DNA from: Sphingobacterium sp. HMA12
GTDB lineage: Bacteria; Bacteroidota; Bacteroidia; Sphingobacteriales; Sphingobacteriaceae
DNA length: 64,000 nucleotides
Assembly (NCBI RefSeq): GCF_002933815.1
Contig: NZ_BEYR01000006.1
Span: forward strand, 62,001-126,000
Reading direction: 5' to 3'
The notes under the pieces are model-generated. The model saw only the letters and a program-made list of their open reading frames with translations. It had not been told where the DNA came from and ran no database searches. The translations under genes were made by a program, and so were the position numbers. Every line of letters begins with the position of its first letter. The first letter of the stretch is position 1. Below, piece after piece: positions 17,681-26,280 of this stretch.

Positions 17681-17899
17681 CTATTTATAGCGGTAAGTAA
17701 TCCTTCCCTTAGTCAAATCATACGGAGACATTTCCAATTTAACTTTATCCCCAGGTAAAATTTTGATATAGTGCATACGCATTTTACCAGAAATATGGGC
17801 AATGATTTCATGTCCATTTTCCAATTCTACCCTAAACATAGCATTAGAAAGTGCCTCTCTAATTATACCGTCTTGTTCTATTGAGGCTTGTTTAGCCAT
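17681..17899 (-). CDS. infA: Translation initiation factor IF-1
   Basis: A 72-residue S1/OB-fold factor that occupies the ribosomal A site during initiation. The sequence MAKQASIEQDGIIREALSNA leads into the HEIIAHISGKMRMHYIKILPGD core. Length is exact for the family. It has its own promoter at 17944-17973, downstream of map. Confidence 0.97.
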   Translation of the reverse strand: MAKQASIEQDGIIREALSNAMFRVELENGHEIIAHISGKMRMHYIKILPGDKVKLEMSPYDLTKGRITYRYK

Positions 17900-17943
17900 A
17901 TATTCTCGATTAAATTTAATTTAAAAGCCTGCGAACAGGAGTG

Positions 17944-17973
17944 CAAAGATAAATAAAAATAATTGAAAACCAA
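17944..17973 (-). promoter_or_regulatory. Promoter for infA-rpmJ-rpsM and downstream genes
   Basis: On the minus strand a TTG at 17971-17973 and TATCTTTG at 17944-17951 are 19 bases apart, matching the Bacteroidota sigma-A consensus. It lies immediately after the map stop codon and about 45 bases before infA. Confidence 0.65.
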
Positions 17974-18756
17974 CTACTTTTTGTTCAAAACTTTCTCTAC
18001 ATGTTCGAATGTCAGCAACACATCTGGTTCTCCTTTTCGGATAGCAACCATCTGTTCAAAGTGCGCCGATAACTTCCCATCTACTGTACTTACTGTCCAA
18101 CCATCGTCCCAAAAACGAACACCTGCGCGCCCCGCATTGATCATTGGCTCGATACAAATGACCAAACCTTCTTCCAACTTTGGCCCTGCACCACGTTTTC
18201 CATAATTCGGAACTTCTGGTTTTTCATGTAAATGATATCCAACGCCATGTCCGACCAGTTCGCGCACAATTCCGAAACCGAATTTGCTCACGTACTCCTG
18301 GACCGCAGAGGAAATATCCCCGACACGTTTACCGGCCACAGCCTGTTCAACACCTTTGTACAATGATTCCTTTGTGACATCCAACAACAATTGCGCTTCC
18401 TCAGAAATCTCACCGACACCGAAAGTGTAAGCTGAATCACTGATAAAACCATTCAAATTGACACCTCCATCGACCGAAACAAGATCACCATCTTTAATTT
18501 CATAATCGCTAGGAAAACCGTGTACAATCTGATCGTTGACAGAGATACACAAAGAGTATGGAAATCCATGATAATTTAAGAACGCCGGCGTACCGCCATT
18601 ATCATGAATATACTCATAAGCTAATTTATCAAGAGATATAGTTTTTACCCCAGGCTTAATCACTTTTGCGATTTCACCAAGCAATTGCGAAAGCACATCT
18701 GCTGACTTCCGCAATTGCTCTATATCATCTGCTGACTTATAAAATACTTTAGACAT
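17974..18756 (-). CDS. map: Type I methionine aminopeptidase
   Basis: A 260-residue enzyme that removes the N-terminal Met from new proteins. The dinuclear-metal ligands appear in order: Asp in VDGGVNLNG, Asp in ISDSAYTF, His in GHGVGYHLHEKP, Glu in CIEPMIN and a final Glu in HFEQMVAI. It has no N-terminal zinc-finger extension. It follows secY by 9 bases, with no adk between them. Confidence 0.95.
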   Translation of the reverse strand: MSKVFYKSADDIEQLRKSADVLSQLLGEIAKVIKPGVKTISLDKLAYEYIHDNGGTPAFLNYHGFPYSLCISVNDQIVHGFPSDYEIKDGDLVSVDGGVNLNGFISDSAYTFGVGEISEEAQLLLDVTKESLYKGVEQAVAGKRVGDISSAVQEYVSKFGFGIVRELVGHGVGYHLHEKPEVPNYGKRGAGPKLEEGLVICIEPMINAGRAGVRFWDDGWTVSTVDGKLSAHFEQMVAIRKGEPDVLLTFEHVEKVLNKK

Positions 18757-18765
18757 CTAAAGAAA

Positions 18766-20103
18766 TTAAATTGCCGAATGATCCATTCCCTCAACAGACG
18801 CGGCCGAACGACCTTTAATACGACCTGTTTTCATCAATCCATCGTAATGACGCATCAACAAATGAGATTCGATCTGTTGCAAAGTATCCAACACCACACC
18901 TACTAAAATCAATAATGACGTACCTCCGTAGAAGTGCGCAAATTGATTATTAATACCAAACAAACTTGCAATAGCAGGTAGAATAGCAATAATCGCTAAG
19001 AAAATTGCACCTGGAAATGTAATATTTGATATTACGCGGTCTATAAAATTACTAGTTTCCAATCCCGGCTTAATACCTGGAACAAAACCTCCGTTTTTCT
19101 TCATGTCATCTGACATCTGTTGCGGATTAACCATGATCGCTGTATAGAAAAACGTAAATGCGATAATTAACACCGCAAAAGTCACGTTATACGCTACAGA
19201 AGTGTAGTTACTCAACGAAGTCAAAAATTCAGACTGAAGATTCGGGAAGAACTGTCCTAAACTCATTGGCACAAACATGATCGCCTGTGCAAAAATGATC
19301 GGCATTACACCTGCAGCATTTACCTTTAACGGTATATACTGACGTACTCCACCGACTTGCTTGTTTCCGACAATTTTCTTCGCGTATTGTACAGGAATCT
19401 TACGAACCCCCTGTACGATCAAGATCGTAAAGATCACAACGAAGAACAAAGCCACAAATTCAAGCAACAATGGAATTGGACCACCACCACCTTTCGCCAT
19501 TCTAGAAACCCATTCCGCAGTGATACCACTTGGCAATTGAGCGATAATACCTGTCATGATGATCAAAGAAATACCATTACCGATACCTTTATCAGTAATT
19601 TTCTCTCCTAACCACATCACAAATAAAGTACCGCCTGTCAAAACTATGGCAGTCAGAATAGTGAACAATGGGTCCGCGATTGTCTTAGCACTTGGCTCGA
19701 TCTGAGTACGTACATAAGCAAAAGCCTGAAGCAAAGTAATCCCTAATGTTAAATAGCGAGTAATCTGATTCATTTTTTGACGACCACTTTCCCCTTCTTT
19801 CTGCATCTTTTGGAAGTAAGGAACCGCGATGCCCAGCAATTGAACAACAATGGATGCCGAGATATATGGCATTACCCCTAAAGCAAAGATAGCTGAACGA
19901 GAGAATGATCCCCCCGCAAACATATCCAGTAAGCCCAATAAACCCTCTTTCTGACCAGAAGCCAAAGCATGAGGATTTACACCTGGTAATACCACGTGAC
20001 ATCCAATACGGTAAATCAAAAGAAAAAGTAAGGTATTTAGAATACGCGTACGTAAATCATCGATTTTCCAAATATTGGTTAAGGTTGTGATTAGTTTCTT
20101 CAT
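18766..20103 (-). CDS. secY: Preprotein translocase subunit SecY
   Basis: A 445-residue channel of the Sec translocon. Ten hydrophobic helices are visible. Landmarks are the N-terminal YRIGCHVVLPGV, the plug region GGSFSRSAIFALGVMPYISASI, and the C-terminal SHLLMRHYDGLMKTGRIKGR. It starts 3 bases after rplO, and its place between rplO and map is usual for this phylum. Confidence 0.97.
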   Translation of the reverse strand: MKKLITTLTNIWKIDDLRTRILNTLLFLLIYRIGCHVVLPGVNPHALASGQKEGLLGLLDMFAGGSFSRSAIFALGVMPYISASIVVQLLGIAVPYFQKMQKEGESGRQKMNQITRYLTLGITLLQAFAYVRTQIEPSAKTIADPLFTILTAIVLTGGTLFVMWLGEKITDKGIGNGISLIIMTGIIAQLPSGITAEWVSRMAKGGGGPIPLLLEFVALFFVVIFTILIVQGVRKIPVQYAKKIVGNKQVGGVRQYIPLKVNAAGVMPIIFAQAIMFVPMSLGQFFPNLQSEFLTSLSNYTSVAYNVTFAVLIIAFTFFYTAIMVNPQQMSDDMKKNGGFVPGIKPGLETSNFIDRVISNITFPGAIFLAIIAILPAIASLFGINNQFAHFYGGTSLLILVGVVLDTLQQIESHLLMRHYDGLMKTGRIKGRSAASVEGMDHSAI

Positions 20104-20106
20104 TTA

Positions 20107-20553
20107 TTAAATTTTAACGATAGAACCGCCTGCAGCTTCAATAGCTTTTTGAGCAGAAGCAGTAAACGCGTGCGCTGTTACTTCAACTTTAGCTTTCAAT
20201 TCACCGCGACCCAAGATTTTTACTTTGTCATTTTTAGACACTAAACCATGAGCTTTCAATGCATCGAAATCTACAGTTGTCAAATTGAATTTCTCGATCA
20301 ACGCTTGCAAAGTATCCAAGTTGACACCATTGTACTCAACACGGTTGATGTTTTTGAAACCAAATTTAGGTACACGACGTTGCAAAGGCATTTGACCACC
20401 TTCGAAACCGATTTTCGTAGAGTGACCTGAACGAGAACCAGCACCTTTGTGACCACGTGTAGAAGTACCACCACGACCAGAACCAGTACCACGGCCAATA
20501 CGTTTGCTTCCTTTTACTGCACCTTTTGCAGGTTTTAAATTACTTAAGTTCAT
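20107..20553 (-). CDS. rplO: 50S ribosomal protein L15
   Basis: A 148-residue L15. The glycine/arginine-rich N-terminal tail (GRGTGSGRGGTSTRGHKGAG) penetrates 23S rRNA; the globular part with FEGGQMPLQRRVPKFGF is at about 48-64. It is 119 bases after rpmD with no gene between; a weak hairpin in that gap is not convincing. Confidence 0.97.
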   Translation of the reverse strand: MNLSNLKPAKGAVKGSKRIGRGTGSGRGGTSTRGHKGAGSRSGHSTKIGFEGGQMPLQRRVPKFGFKNINRVEYNGVNLDTLQALIEKFNLTTVDFDALKAHGLVSKNDKVKILGRGELKAKVEVTAHAFTASAQKAIEAAGGSIVKI

Positions 20554-20672
20554 TTTTAAACTAAATTGTGCTAGCCCTTCGCTCTCACTAAACAGGTACT
20601 AGCGATTAAAAAATAATTATTATTAATAACAAGTAATGGAAAGAGCCCAAAGACCCTTTCCATATGCTAATA

Positions 20673-20852
20673 TTAAATAGTTTCGATAGCTACTAAATGG
20701 TTTACTTTACGTACCATTCCAATGATTGATGGAGTAGCTTCAACTTCTACTGAGTGGTTGATTCTTTTCAAACCCAATGCCTCAATAGTTTTCTTTTGGC
20801 GCTCGCTTCTGTCGATAACGCTCTTTATCTGGGTGATTTTGATTTTTGCCAT
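20673..20852 (-). CDS. rpmD: 50S ribosomal protein L30
   Basis: A 59-residue small gene: MAKIKITQIKSVIDRSERQK at the start and GMVRKVNHLVAIETI at the end, the expected L30 length and pattern. It follows rpsE by 5 bases in the spc order. Confidence 0.95.
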   Translation of the reverse strand: MAKIKITQIKSVIDRSERQKKTIEALGLKRINHSVEVEATPSIIGMVRKVNHLVAIETI

Positions 20853-20857
20853 GATAA

Positions 20858-21376
20858 TTAACCGTTAAATACTTTATTCAAATCGACACCGCGGTGTTGT
20901 GCCACTGTATATGCATCACGCATGTTTGCTAAGGCAGTTACAGTTGCTTTTACCACGTTGTGTGGGTTAGAAGAACCTAATGATTTAGCCAATACGTCTT
21001 TGATACCAGCAGACTCCAATACTGCACGCATTGCTCCACCTGCCAAAACTCCTGTACCACCAACAGCTGGTTTAATCAAAACTGAACCACCAGAATATTT
21101 ACCATATTGTGCGTGAGGAACAGTACCTTTGATTACAGGAACTTTTACCAAATTTTTCTTTGCGTCGTCGATACCTTTCGTGATTGCTTCTGTTACCTCT
21201 TTAGCTTTACCTAAACCGTAACCAACAATACCGTTTTCATCACCTACTACAACAATTGCAGAGAAGCTGAAAGTACGACCACCTTTAGTAACTTTAGCTA
21301 CACGTTGGATACTTACTAAGCGATCTTTTAATTCAATTTCGCTTGATTTTACTCTTTTTATATTGCTTAATGCCAT
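20858..21376 (-). CDS. rpsE: 30S ribosomal protein S5
   Basis: A 172-residue protein of the 30S body that affects decoding accuracy and mRNA unwinding. The double-stranded RNA-binding part VAKVTKGGRTFSFSAIVVVG and the C-terminal domain with GVLAGGAMRAVLESAGI are clear. It follows rplR by 12 bases. Confidence 0.97.
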   Translation of the reverse strand: MALSNIKRVKSSEIELKDRLVSIQRVAKVTKGGRTFSFSAIVVVGDENGIVGYGLGKAKEVTEAITKGIDDAKKNLVKVPVIKGTVPHAQYGKYSGGSVLIKPAVGGTGVLAGGAMRAVLESAGIKDVLAKSLGSSNPHNVVKATVTALANMRDAYTVAQHRGVDLNKVFNG

Positions 21377-21388
21377 TTCTTTCTATGA

Positions 21389-21742
21389 TTAAAAGTCTAA
21401 ACCGCCTTCGCGAGCACCTTCAGCCAAAGATTTGATACGGCCATGGTATAAGTACCCATTACGGTCAAAAACTACTTTATTAATACCTGCTGCTACTGCT
21501 TTTTCAGCAACCAATTTACCTACAGCTTTAGATTGATCAACTTTGTTACCAGATGCAACAAATTCTTTTGACAAGCTAGATGCAGCAACTAATGTTTTAC
21601 CTGCATTGTCATCAATGATTTGCGCATAGATACCTTTGTTACTTCTAAAAACCGATAAACGTGGACGTTCAGACGTTCCAGCAAGGTTTTTTCTGATTCC
21701 TTTTTTGATTCTCTCTCTACGAGATGCTTTTTGTCCTGCCAT
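21389..21742 (-). CDS. rplR: 50S ribosomal protein L18
   Basis: A 117-residue 5S rRNA-binding protein. RPRLSVFRSNKGIYAQIIDD near 27 and the C-terminal FDRNGYLYHGRIKSLAEGAR are diagnostic. It follows rplF by 5 bases. Confidence 0.97.
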   Translation of the reverse strand: MAGQKASRRERIKKGIRKNLAGTSERPRLSVFRSNKGIYAQIIDDNAGKTLVAASSLSKEFVASGNKVDQSKAVGKLVAEKAVAAGINKVVFDRNGYLYHGRIKSLAEGAREGGLDF

Positions 21743-21747
21743 GATTA

Positions 21748-22302
21748 TTATTTTTTAGCTGATTTACCTGCTTTTCTTCTCAATACTTCGCCTTCAAACT
21801 TGATACCTTTTCCTTTGTAAGGTTCTGGTTTACGGAAGCCACGGATTTTTGCCGCTACCTGACCGATCAATTGTTTGTCAGCACATTCTAAAGTGATTGT
21901 AGGGTTTTTACCTTTTTCAGCAGTAGTTGATACTTTAACCTCTTTTGGCAATACAAAAACAATCTGGTGAGAGAAACCTAAAGTTAACTCTAATACATTA
22001 CCTGTACTTGTGGCACGGTAACCTACACCGACTAACTCTTGAGTAGTTTTGTAACCTTCAGTCACACCTTGAACCATGTTAGCCAACAGGGAACGGTATA
22101 GACCGTGTAATGCTTTGTGTTTCTTTTGATCAGTTGGACGTGTTACCACGATATTGCCATCTTCTTGAGCAATAGTGATGTCACGGTCAACCTGTTGTGT
22201 TAATTCGCCTTTAGGACCTTTTACTGAAACTAAGTTTTTGTCCGAAATAGTAACAGTTACCCCAGCAGGGATAGCGATAGGCGCTTTTCCAATTCTTGAC
22301 AT
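21748..22302 (-). CDS. rplF: 50S ribosomal protein L6
   Basis: A 184-residue protein of the factor-binding region. MSRIGKAPIAIPAGVTV at the N-terminus and the C-terminal KIRGFRKPEPYKGKGIKFEG are typical of the two-domain L6 fold. It follows rpsH by 21 bases. Confidence 0.97.
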   Translation of the reverse strand: MSRIGKAPIAIPAGVTVTISDKNLVSVKGPKGELTQQVDRDITIAQEDGNIVVTRPTDQKKHKALHGLYRSLLANMVQGVTEGYKTTQELVGVGYRATSTGNVLELTLGFSHQIVFVLPKEVKVSTTAEKGKNPTITLECADKQLIGQVAAKIRGFRKPEPYKGKGIKFEGEVLRRKAGKSAKK

Positions 22303-22323
22303 TTCTTTGTGTTTTTACCTAGA

Positions 22324-22722
22324 TTAATAAACGTAACATAAAACTTCACCACCAACATTTTGAAGTCTAGCTTCTTTATCTGTCATAACACCTTTAGATG
22401 TTGACAAGATAGCAATACCTAAACCATTCAAAACACGAGGCATAGTATCAACGCTTGCATACTTTCTTAAACCAGGTTTACTCACACGTGTCAACGTACG
22501 AATAGCCGGAATTTTGCTAATTGGATTATATTTCAATGCGATTTTGATCGTACCCTGTACGCCATTCTCATCGAATTTGTAATTAGCAATGTAACCTTTG
22601 TCAAAAAGAACTTTAGTGATTTCTTTTTTAAGGTTCGATGCAGGAATTTCAACAACCCTGTGGTTGGCCTTGATGGCATTCCTTACTCGTGTAAGGTAAT
22701 CCGCAATTGGATCTGTAGTCAT
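22324..22722 (-). CDS. rpsH: 30S ribosomal protein S8
   Basis: A 132-residue primary 16S rRNA binder and, in enterics, the repressor of the spc operon. DPIADYLTRVRNAIKANH at the N-terminus and ILSTSKGVMTDKEA near 110 are diagnostic. It is separated from rpsN by a 139-base gap that contains a terminator-like hairpin. Confidence 0.97.
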   Translation of the reverse strand: MTTDPIADYLTRVRNAIKANHRVVEIPASNLKKEITKVLFDKGYIANYKFDENGVQGTIKIALKYNPISKIPAIRTLTRVSKPGLRKYASVDTMPRVLNGLGIAILSTSKGVMTDKEARLQNVGGEVLCYVY

Positions 22723-22803
22723 TATATATGAAAATTTGTGACAGCGGTTTCCCTCCCAACCATTGGTATGGGACCTTCTATCTGTTAAACAATTTTAAAA
22801 TGC

Positions 22804-22838
22804 AAAAACCCCGGCAATCCTCAGTAGAATTGCCCGGG
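22804..22838 (-). terminator. Terminator-like hairpin between rpsN and rpsH, possible attenuator
   Basis: On the minus strand CCCGGGCAAT and ATTGCCGGGG (22829-22838, 22809-22818) pair over 10 positions with one mismatch and a 10-base loop, followed by five T at 22808-22804. It lies inside a continuous operon, so full termination would cut off rpsH and later genes; partial termination or RNA processing is more likely. Confidence 0.6.
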
Positions 22839-22861
22839 CAAAATTAAGTATTTTTTTTTAA

Positions 22862-23131
22862 TTACCAAGAAGCTTTTTTCACCCCTGGGATCTTGCCATC
22901 TAAAGCCATCTCACGGAAAGTTACACGGGAGATACCGAATTGACGCATATATCCTTTAGGACGGCCAGTCAATTTACAACGGTTGTGTAAACGTACTGGA
23001 GAAGCATTTTTAGGTAATTTATCTAATGCAACATAATCGCCAGCAGCTTTTAATTCTGCACGTTTTGCCGCATATTTAGCTACCAATTTAGCGCGTTTTA
23101 CTTCGCGTGCTTTTAATCCTTCTTTAGCCAT
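22862..23131 (-). CDS. rpsN: 30S ribosomal protein S14, zinc-free form
   Basis: An 89-residue S14 of the long, zinc-independent type: there is no CxxC pair, and NRCKLTGRPKGYMRQFGISR near 52 is typical. It is part of the 30S head. Its start overlaps the end of rplE by 8 bases. Confidence 0.97.
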   Translation of the reverse strand: MAKEGLKAREVKRAKLVAKYAAKRAELKAAGDYVALDKLPKNASPVRLHNRCKLTGRPKGYMRQFGISRVTFREMALDGKIPGVKKASW

Positions 23132-23693
23132 TGTTATTAGTATTTTGATTTTTAAATGGTAAACCGAATTGTTTCAACAATTCTAAAGCTTCAACATCAT
23201 TTTGAGCAGAAGTCACAAAAGTGATATCCATACCTTGGATCTTGTTGATTTTATCAATGTTGATCTCAGGGAAAATGATTTGTTCAGTGATACCTAAGTT
23301 ATAGTTACCACGTCCGTCAAAACCTTTATCGTTGATACCGCGGAAGTCACGAATACGTGGAAGCGATACTGCTACCAAACGGTCCAAGAATTCAAACATA
23401 TTGTTGTCACGTAAAGTAACACGTGCCCCTACAGGCATACCTTTACGTAATTTAAAGTTTGAAATATCTTTTTTCGATTTTGTAGCAACGGCTTGTTGAC
23501 CTGTAATTAAAGTCAATTCAGCGATAGCATTATCGATTAATTTCTTGTCAGCTGTTGCAGCTCCTACGCCTTGTGAAACAACGATTTTCTCAAGTTTAGG
23601 AACCTGCATAATACTTTTATACTGAAATTTTTCTTGAAGTGCTTTACGGATTTCCTCCGCATATTTCACTTTTAATCTTGGTACGTAAGTCAT
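23124..23693 (-). CDS. rplE: 50S ribosomal protein L5
   Basis: A 189-residue 5S rRNA-binding protein that forms the bridge to S13. MTYVPRLKVKYAEEIRKAL at the start, TGQQAVATKSKKDISNFKLR near 68 and DFRGINDKGFDGRGNYNLGI near 118 are clear. It shares one base with rplX and overlaps rpsN by 8. Confidence 0.97.
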   Translation of the reverse strand: MTYVPRLKVKYAEEIRKALQEKFQYKSIMQVPKLEKIVVSQGVGAATADKKLIDNAIAELTLITGQQAVATKSKKDISNFKLRKGMPVGARVTLRDNNMFEFLDRLVAVSLPRIRDFRGINDKGFDGRGNYNLGITEQIIFPEINIDKINKIQGMDITFVTSAQNDVEALELLKQFGLPFKNQNTNNNG

Positions 23694-24040
23694 TATTTAA
23701 TTTCCTCCCCTGATTTTTTAGCGTAACGAACTAATTTACCATCTGCATTTAACTTACGACCTACACGGGTAGTTTCACCTGTTTTAGGATCGATAACAGC
23801 TAAATTAGAGATGTGAATACCAGCTTCTTTCTCAATGATACCACCATTAGGATTAGCTGCACTTGGTTTAGTGTGTTTTTTTACGATGTTAGCGCCTTCA
23901 ACGATAGCTCTATTTTTATCCACTAAAACAGTTAATACTTTTCCTTGAACACCTTTAGAGTTACCAGCGATAACTTTCACTAAATCACCTTTTTTAATTT
24001 TGATTTTGTGCGTAGTCGTTTTTGTTTTCTTGATTGCCAT
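23693..24040 (-). CDS. rplX: 50S ribosomal protein L24
   Basis: A 115-residue assembly-initiating protein with a KOW motif: IKKGDLVKVIAGNSKGVQGK at about 19-38. The C-terminal part reads DPKTGETTRVGRK, typical of L24. Start and stop junctions are tight: its last base is the first base of the rplE ATG, and its ATG is 2 bases after the rplN stop. Confidence 0.97.
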   Translation of the reverse strand: MAIKKTKTTTHKIKIKKGDLVKVIAGNSKGVQGKVLTVLVDKNRAIVEGANIVKKHTKPSAANPNGGIIEKEAGIHISNLAVIDPKTGETTRVGRKLNADGKLVRYAKKSGEEIK

Positions 24041-24042
24041 AA

Positions 24043-24411
24043 TTATAAAACCTCCGGTGCTAGTGATACAATTTTCATGAACTGTTTCTCACGCAATTCT
24101 CTGGCAACAGGGCCAAAGATACGTGAGCCACGTGGCTCATCATTATTATTTAATAATACAGCGGCGTTGTCATCAAAACGGATATAAGAACCATCTTTAC
24201 GACGGATTTCTTTTTTCGTTCTAACTACTACTGCTTTAGAAACGGAACCTTTTTTCACGTTTCCTGAAGGCATAGCGCTTTTCACCGATACAACAATCTT
24301 ATCTCCGATTGATGCATAACGCTTACGCGTACCGCCCAATACACGGATTACTAAAACTTCTTTAGCACCGCTATTGTCAGCTACATTAAGTCTTGATTCT
24401 TGTTGTACCAT
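24043..24411 (-). CDS. rplN: 50S ribosomal protein L14
   Basis: A 122-residue protein at the subunit interface; MVQQESRLNVADNSGAKEVL and GSRIFGPVARELR are diagnostic and the length is exact for the family. It follows rpsQ by 1 base. Confidence 0.98.
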   Translation of the reverse strand: MVQQESRLNVADNSGAKEVLVIRVLGGTRKRYASIGDKIVVSVKSAMPSGNVKKGSVSKAVVVRTKKEIRRKDGSYIRFDDNAAVLLNNNDEPRGSRIFGPVARELREKQFMKIVSLAPEVL

Positions 24412-24412
24412 G

Positions 24413-24667
24413 TTATTTAGCTCTTTCTATAATTTCTACTAATCTCCAGTTTTTTGTTTTACTCAGCGGACGAGTTTCCATGATTAATACCGTATCGCCG
24501 ATACCGCAGGTATTAGTTTCGTCATGAGCTTTAAATTTAGTAGTTTTTTTAACGAACTTACCATAGATAGGGTGTTTTACTTTACGTTCAACAGCCACTA
24601 CAATAGACTTGTCCATTTTGTTGCTAACTACTAAGCCGATTCTTGTTTTTCTTAAATTTCTTTCCAT
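24413..24667 (-). CDS. rpsQ: 30S ribosomal protein S17
   Basis: An 84-residue OB-fold protein of the 30S body. RIGLVVSNKMDKSIVVAVER near 8 and ETRPLSKTKNWRLVEI at the C-terminus identify it. It follows rpmC by 14 bases. Confidence 0.97.
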   Translation of the reverse strand: MERNLRKTRIGLVVSNKMDKSIVVAVERKVKHPIYGKFVKKTTKFKAHDETNTCGIGDTVLIMETRPLSKTKNWRLVEIIERAK

Positions 24668-24681
24668 TTCGACTTTAAATT

Positions 24682-24900
24682 TTACGCCTCAGAGGCTGTT
24701 TCGTTTTTAGCTGCAGCTTTGCGTGCACTGATCTCTGTACTGATACGAGCGATAGCTCTGCGTGCTGCTTTGATCACGTTAGGGTTCTCAATAGCTGAAA
24801 CAGCATGTGCAAATTTCAATTTCGTAAGGGCTGCTTTCTCCTCTACAAGACGAGCTGCTAAGTCCTCATTAGATAATTCTAAAATTTCTGAATTTTTCAT
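24682..24900 (-). CDS. rpmC: 50S ribosomal protein L29
   Basis: A 72-residue two-helix protein near the tunnel exit, a docking point for SRP and trigger factor. The N-terminal LELSNEDLAARLVEEKAALT and the helix KAARRAIARISTEISAR are typical. The 92-base gap after rplP holds no gene. Confidence 0.95.
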   Translation of the reverse strand: MKNSEILELSNEDLAARLVEEKAALTKLKFAHAVSAIENPNVIKAARRAIARISTEISARKAAAKNETASEA

Positions 24901-24992
24901 GTTTTTTCAGTTGTTATTTGGGTTATCATCTGTTTATATATAGCGTTAGGGGTAACGGCCCTAACGCTTAAATGATGACATTACCAAGATTT

Positions 24993-25415
24993 TTATGCTT
25001 CAACGTAGTCTCTACGAATCACAAACTTAGTTTGAACCGGAAGTTTTTGAGCTGCAAGGCGTAAAGCTTCTTTGGCAATTTCCAAAGGCACACCTTCTGC
25101 TTCAAATAACATACGGCCTGGGCGTACTACTGCTACCCAGTATTCTGGAGCACCCTTACCTTTACCCATACGTACCTCTGCAGGTTTTTTCGTAACAGGT
25201 TTGTCAGGGAAAATACGAATCCAAACTTGACCTTCACGTTTCATATAACGTGTAACCGCAATACGAGCTGCCTCGATTTGACGGCTAGTGATCCATGCTT
25301 GCTCCATTGTTTTGATACCGAAAGAACCGAAAGCTAACTCCGCTCCACGAGAAGCGTTACCTTTCATGCGGCCTTTCTGCATCTTTCTGAACTTCGTTCT
25401 TTTTGGCTGTAACAT
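24993..25415 (-). CDS. rplP: 50S ribosomal protein L16
   Basis: A 140-residue protein near the A site and peptidyl-transferase centre. MLQPKRTKFRKMQKGRMKG, the GKGKGAPEYWVAVVRPGRM segment near 84 and AAQKLPVQTKFVIRR are diagnostic. It follows rpsC by 62 bases. Confidence 0.98.
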   Translation of the reverse strand: MLQPKRTKFRKMQKGRMKGNASRGAELAFGSFGIKTMEQAWITSRQIEAARIAVTRYMKREGQVWIRIFPDKPVTKKPAEVRMGKGKGAPEYWVAVVRPGRMLFEAEGVPLEIAKEALRLAAQKLPVQTKFVIRRDYVEA

Positions 25416-25477
25416 GTTCGTATACTTTTTAAATCTGCTTCTTCAGCAGGTTTTTGTTGTAATCTAAATAAACTGTA

Positions 25478-26269
25478 TTAATCTTTTTTCGGACCACGGT
25501 TATTTCCACCACGGTTGTTTCCACCACGGTTGTTTCCACCGCGACCACCTTTGTTACGGTTGTCACGACGTTCACCACCACCTTCGTGGTTGCCACGTGA
25601 TTTTACACCGGATGCTTGACCAATGTTTGGAGATAAGTCACGTTTACCGTAGACCTCACCTTTACAGATCCAAACTTTGATACCGATTTTACCGTATGTA
25701 GTCAATGCTTCAGCTAAAGCGTAGTCGATATCAGCACGCAATGTGTGTAAAGGAGTTCTTCCTTCTTTGTATTGTTCAGTACGTGCCATCTCAGCACCAC
25801 CTAAACGACCAGAACACATGATTTTGATACCTTCTGCACCCATACGCATGGTAGAAGCGATTGAAGTTTTCATTGCACGACGGAATGAAATACGCGCCTC
25901 TAATTGTTTAGCGACACCTTCAGCTACTAACTTAGCATCTAACTCAGGGCGTTTGATCTCGAAAATGTTGATTTGAACATCCTTTTTAGTCAGTTTTTTC
26001 AACTCTTCTTTGATCTTGTCAACTTCTTGACCACCTTTTCCGATAACGATACCTGGACGAGCAGTGTGAATTGTAACAGTGATACGTTTTAAAGTTCTTT
26101 CGATAACAACTTTAGCTACACCACCTTTTGCAATACGAACAGAAAGATATTTTCTGATTTTTTCGTCTTCAACTAATTTATCGGAATAGTTTTTACCTCC
26201 GAACCAGTTAGAATCCCAACCTTTGATGATTCCTAATCTGCTACCTATTGGATTTGCTTTTTGTCCCAT
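25478..26269 (-). CDS. rpsC: 30S ribosomal protein S3 with Gly/Asn/Arg-rich tail
   Basis: A 263-residue S3. The KH domain (TARPGIVIGKGGQEVDKI near 70) and the C-terminal domain with KIMCSGRLGGAEMART are normal. After about residue 222 there is a disordered tail of Gly, Asn and Arg with RGGNN repeats and a final GPKKD. It makes this S3 about 30 residues longer than E. coli S3. The tail may bind RNA; that is inference. Confidence 0.97.
   Translation of the reverse strand: MGQKANPIGSRLGIIKGWDSNWFGGKNYSDKLVEDEKIRKYLSVRIAKGGVAKVVIERTLKRITVTIHTARPGIVIGKGGQEVDKIKEELKKLTKKDVQINIFEIKRPELDAKLVAEGVAKQLEARISFRRAMKTSIASTMRMGAEGIKIMCSGRLGGAEMARTEQYKEGRTPLHTLRADIDYALAEALTTYGKIGIKVWICKGEVYGKRDLSPNIGQASGVKSRGNHEGGGERRDNRNKGGRGGNNRGGNNRGGNNRGPKKD
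25491..25535. repeat. Three 15-bp tandem repeats inside rpsC
   Basis: CCACCACGGTTGTTT occurs exactly at 25506-25520 and 25521-25535, with a two-base variant at 25491-25505. On the minus strand it encodes the GGNNR units of the S3 tail, so copy number could vary by slippage without a frameshift. Confidence 0.85.
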
Positions 26270-26280
26270 TTCTCAATAAA

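Noticed and set aside
20637..20662. A hairpin TGGAAAG/CTTTCCA between rpmD and rplO
   Set aside because: The stem is only 7 bp with a 12-base loop and lacks a proper T tract, so it is not called as a terminator.
25491..25535. The 15-bp tandem repeats as a CRISPR or minisatellite array
   Set aside because: They are in frame within rpsC and encode the RGGNN tail; there are no spacers.
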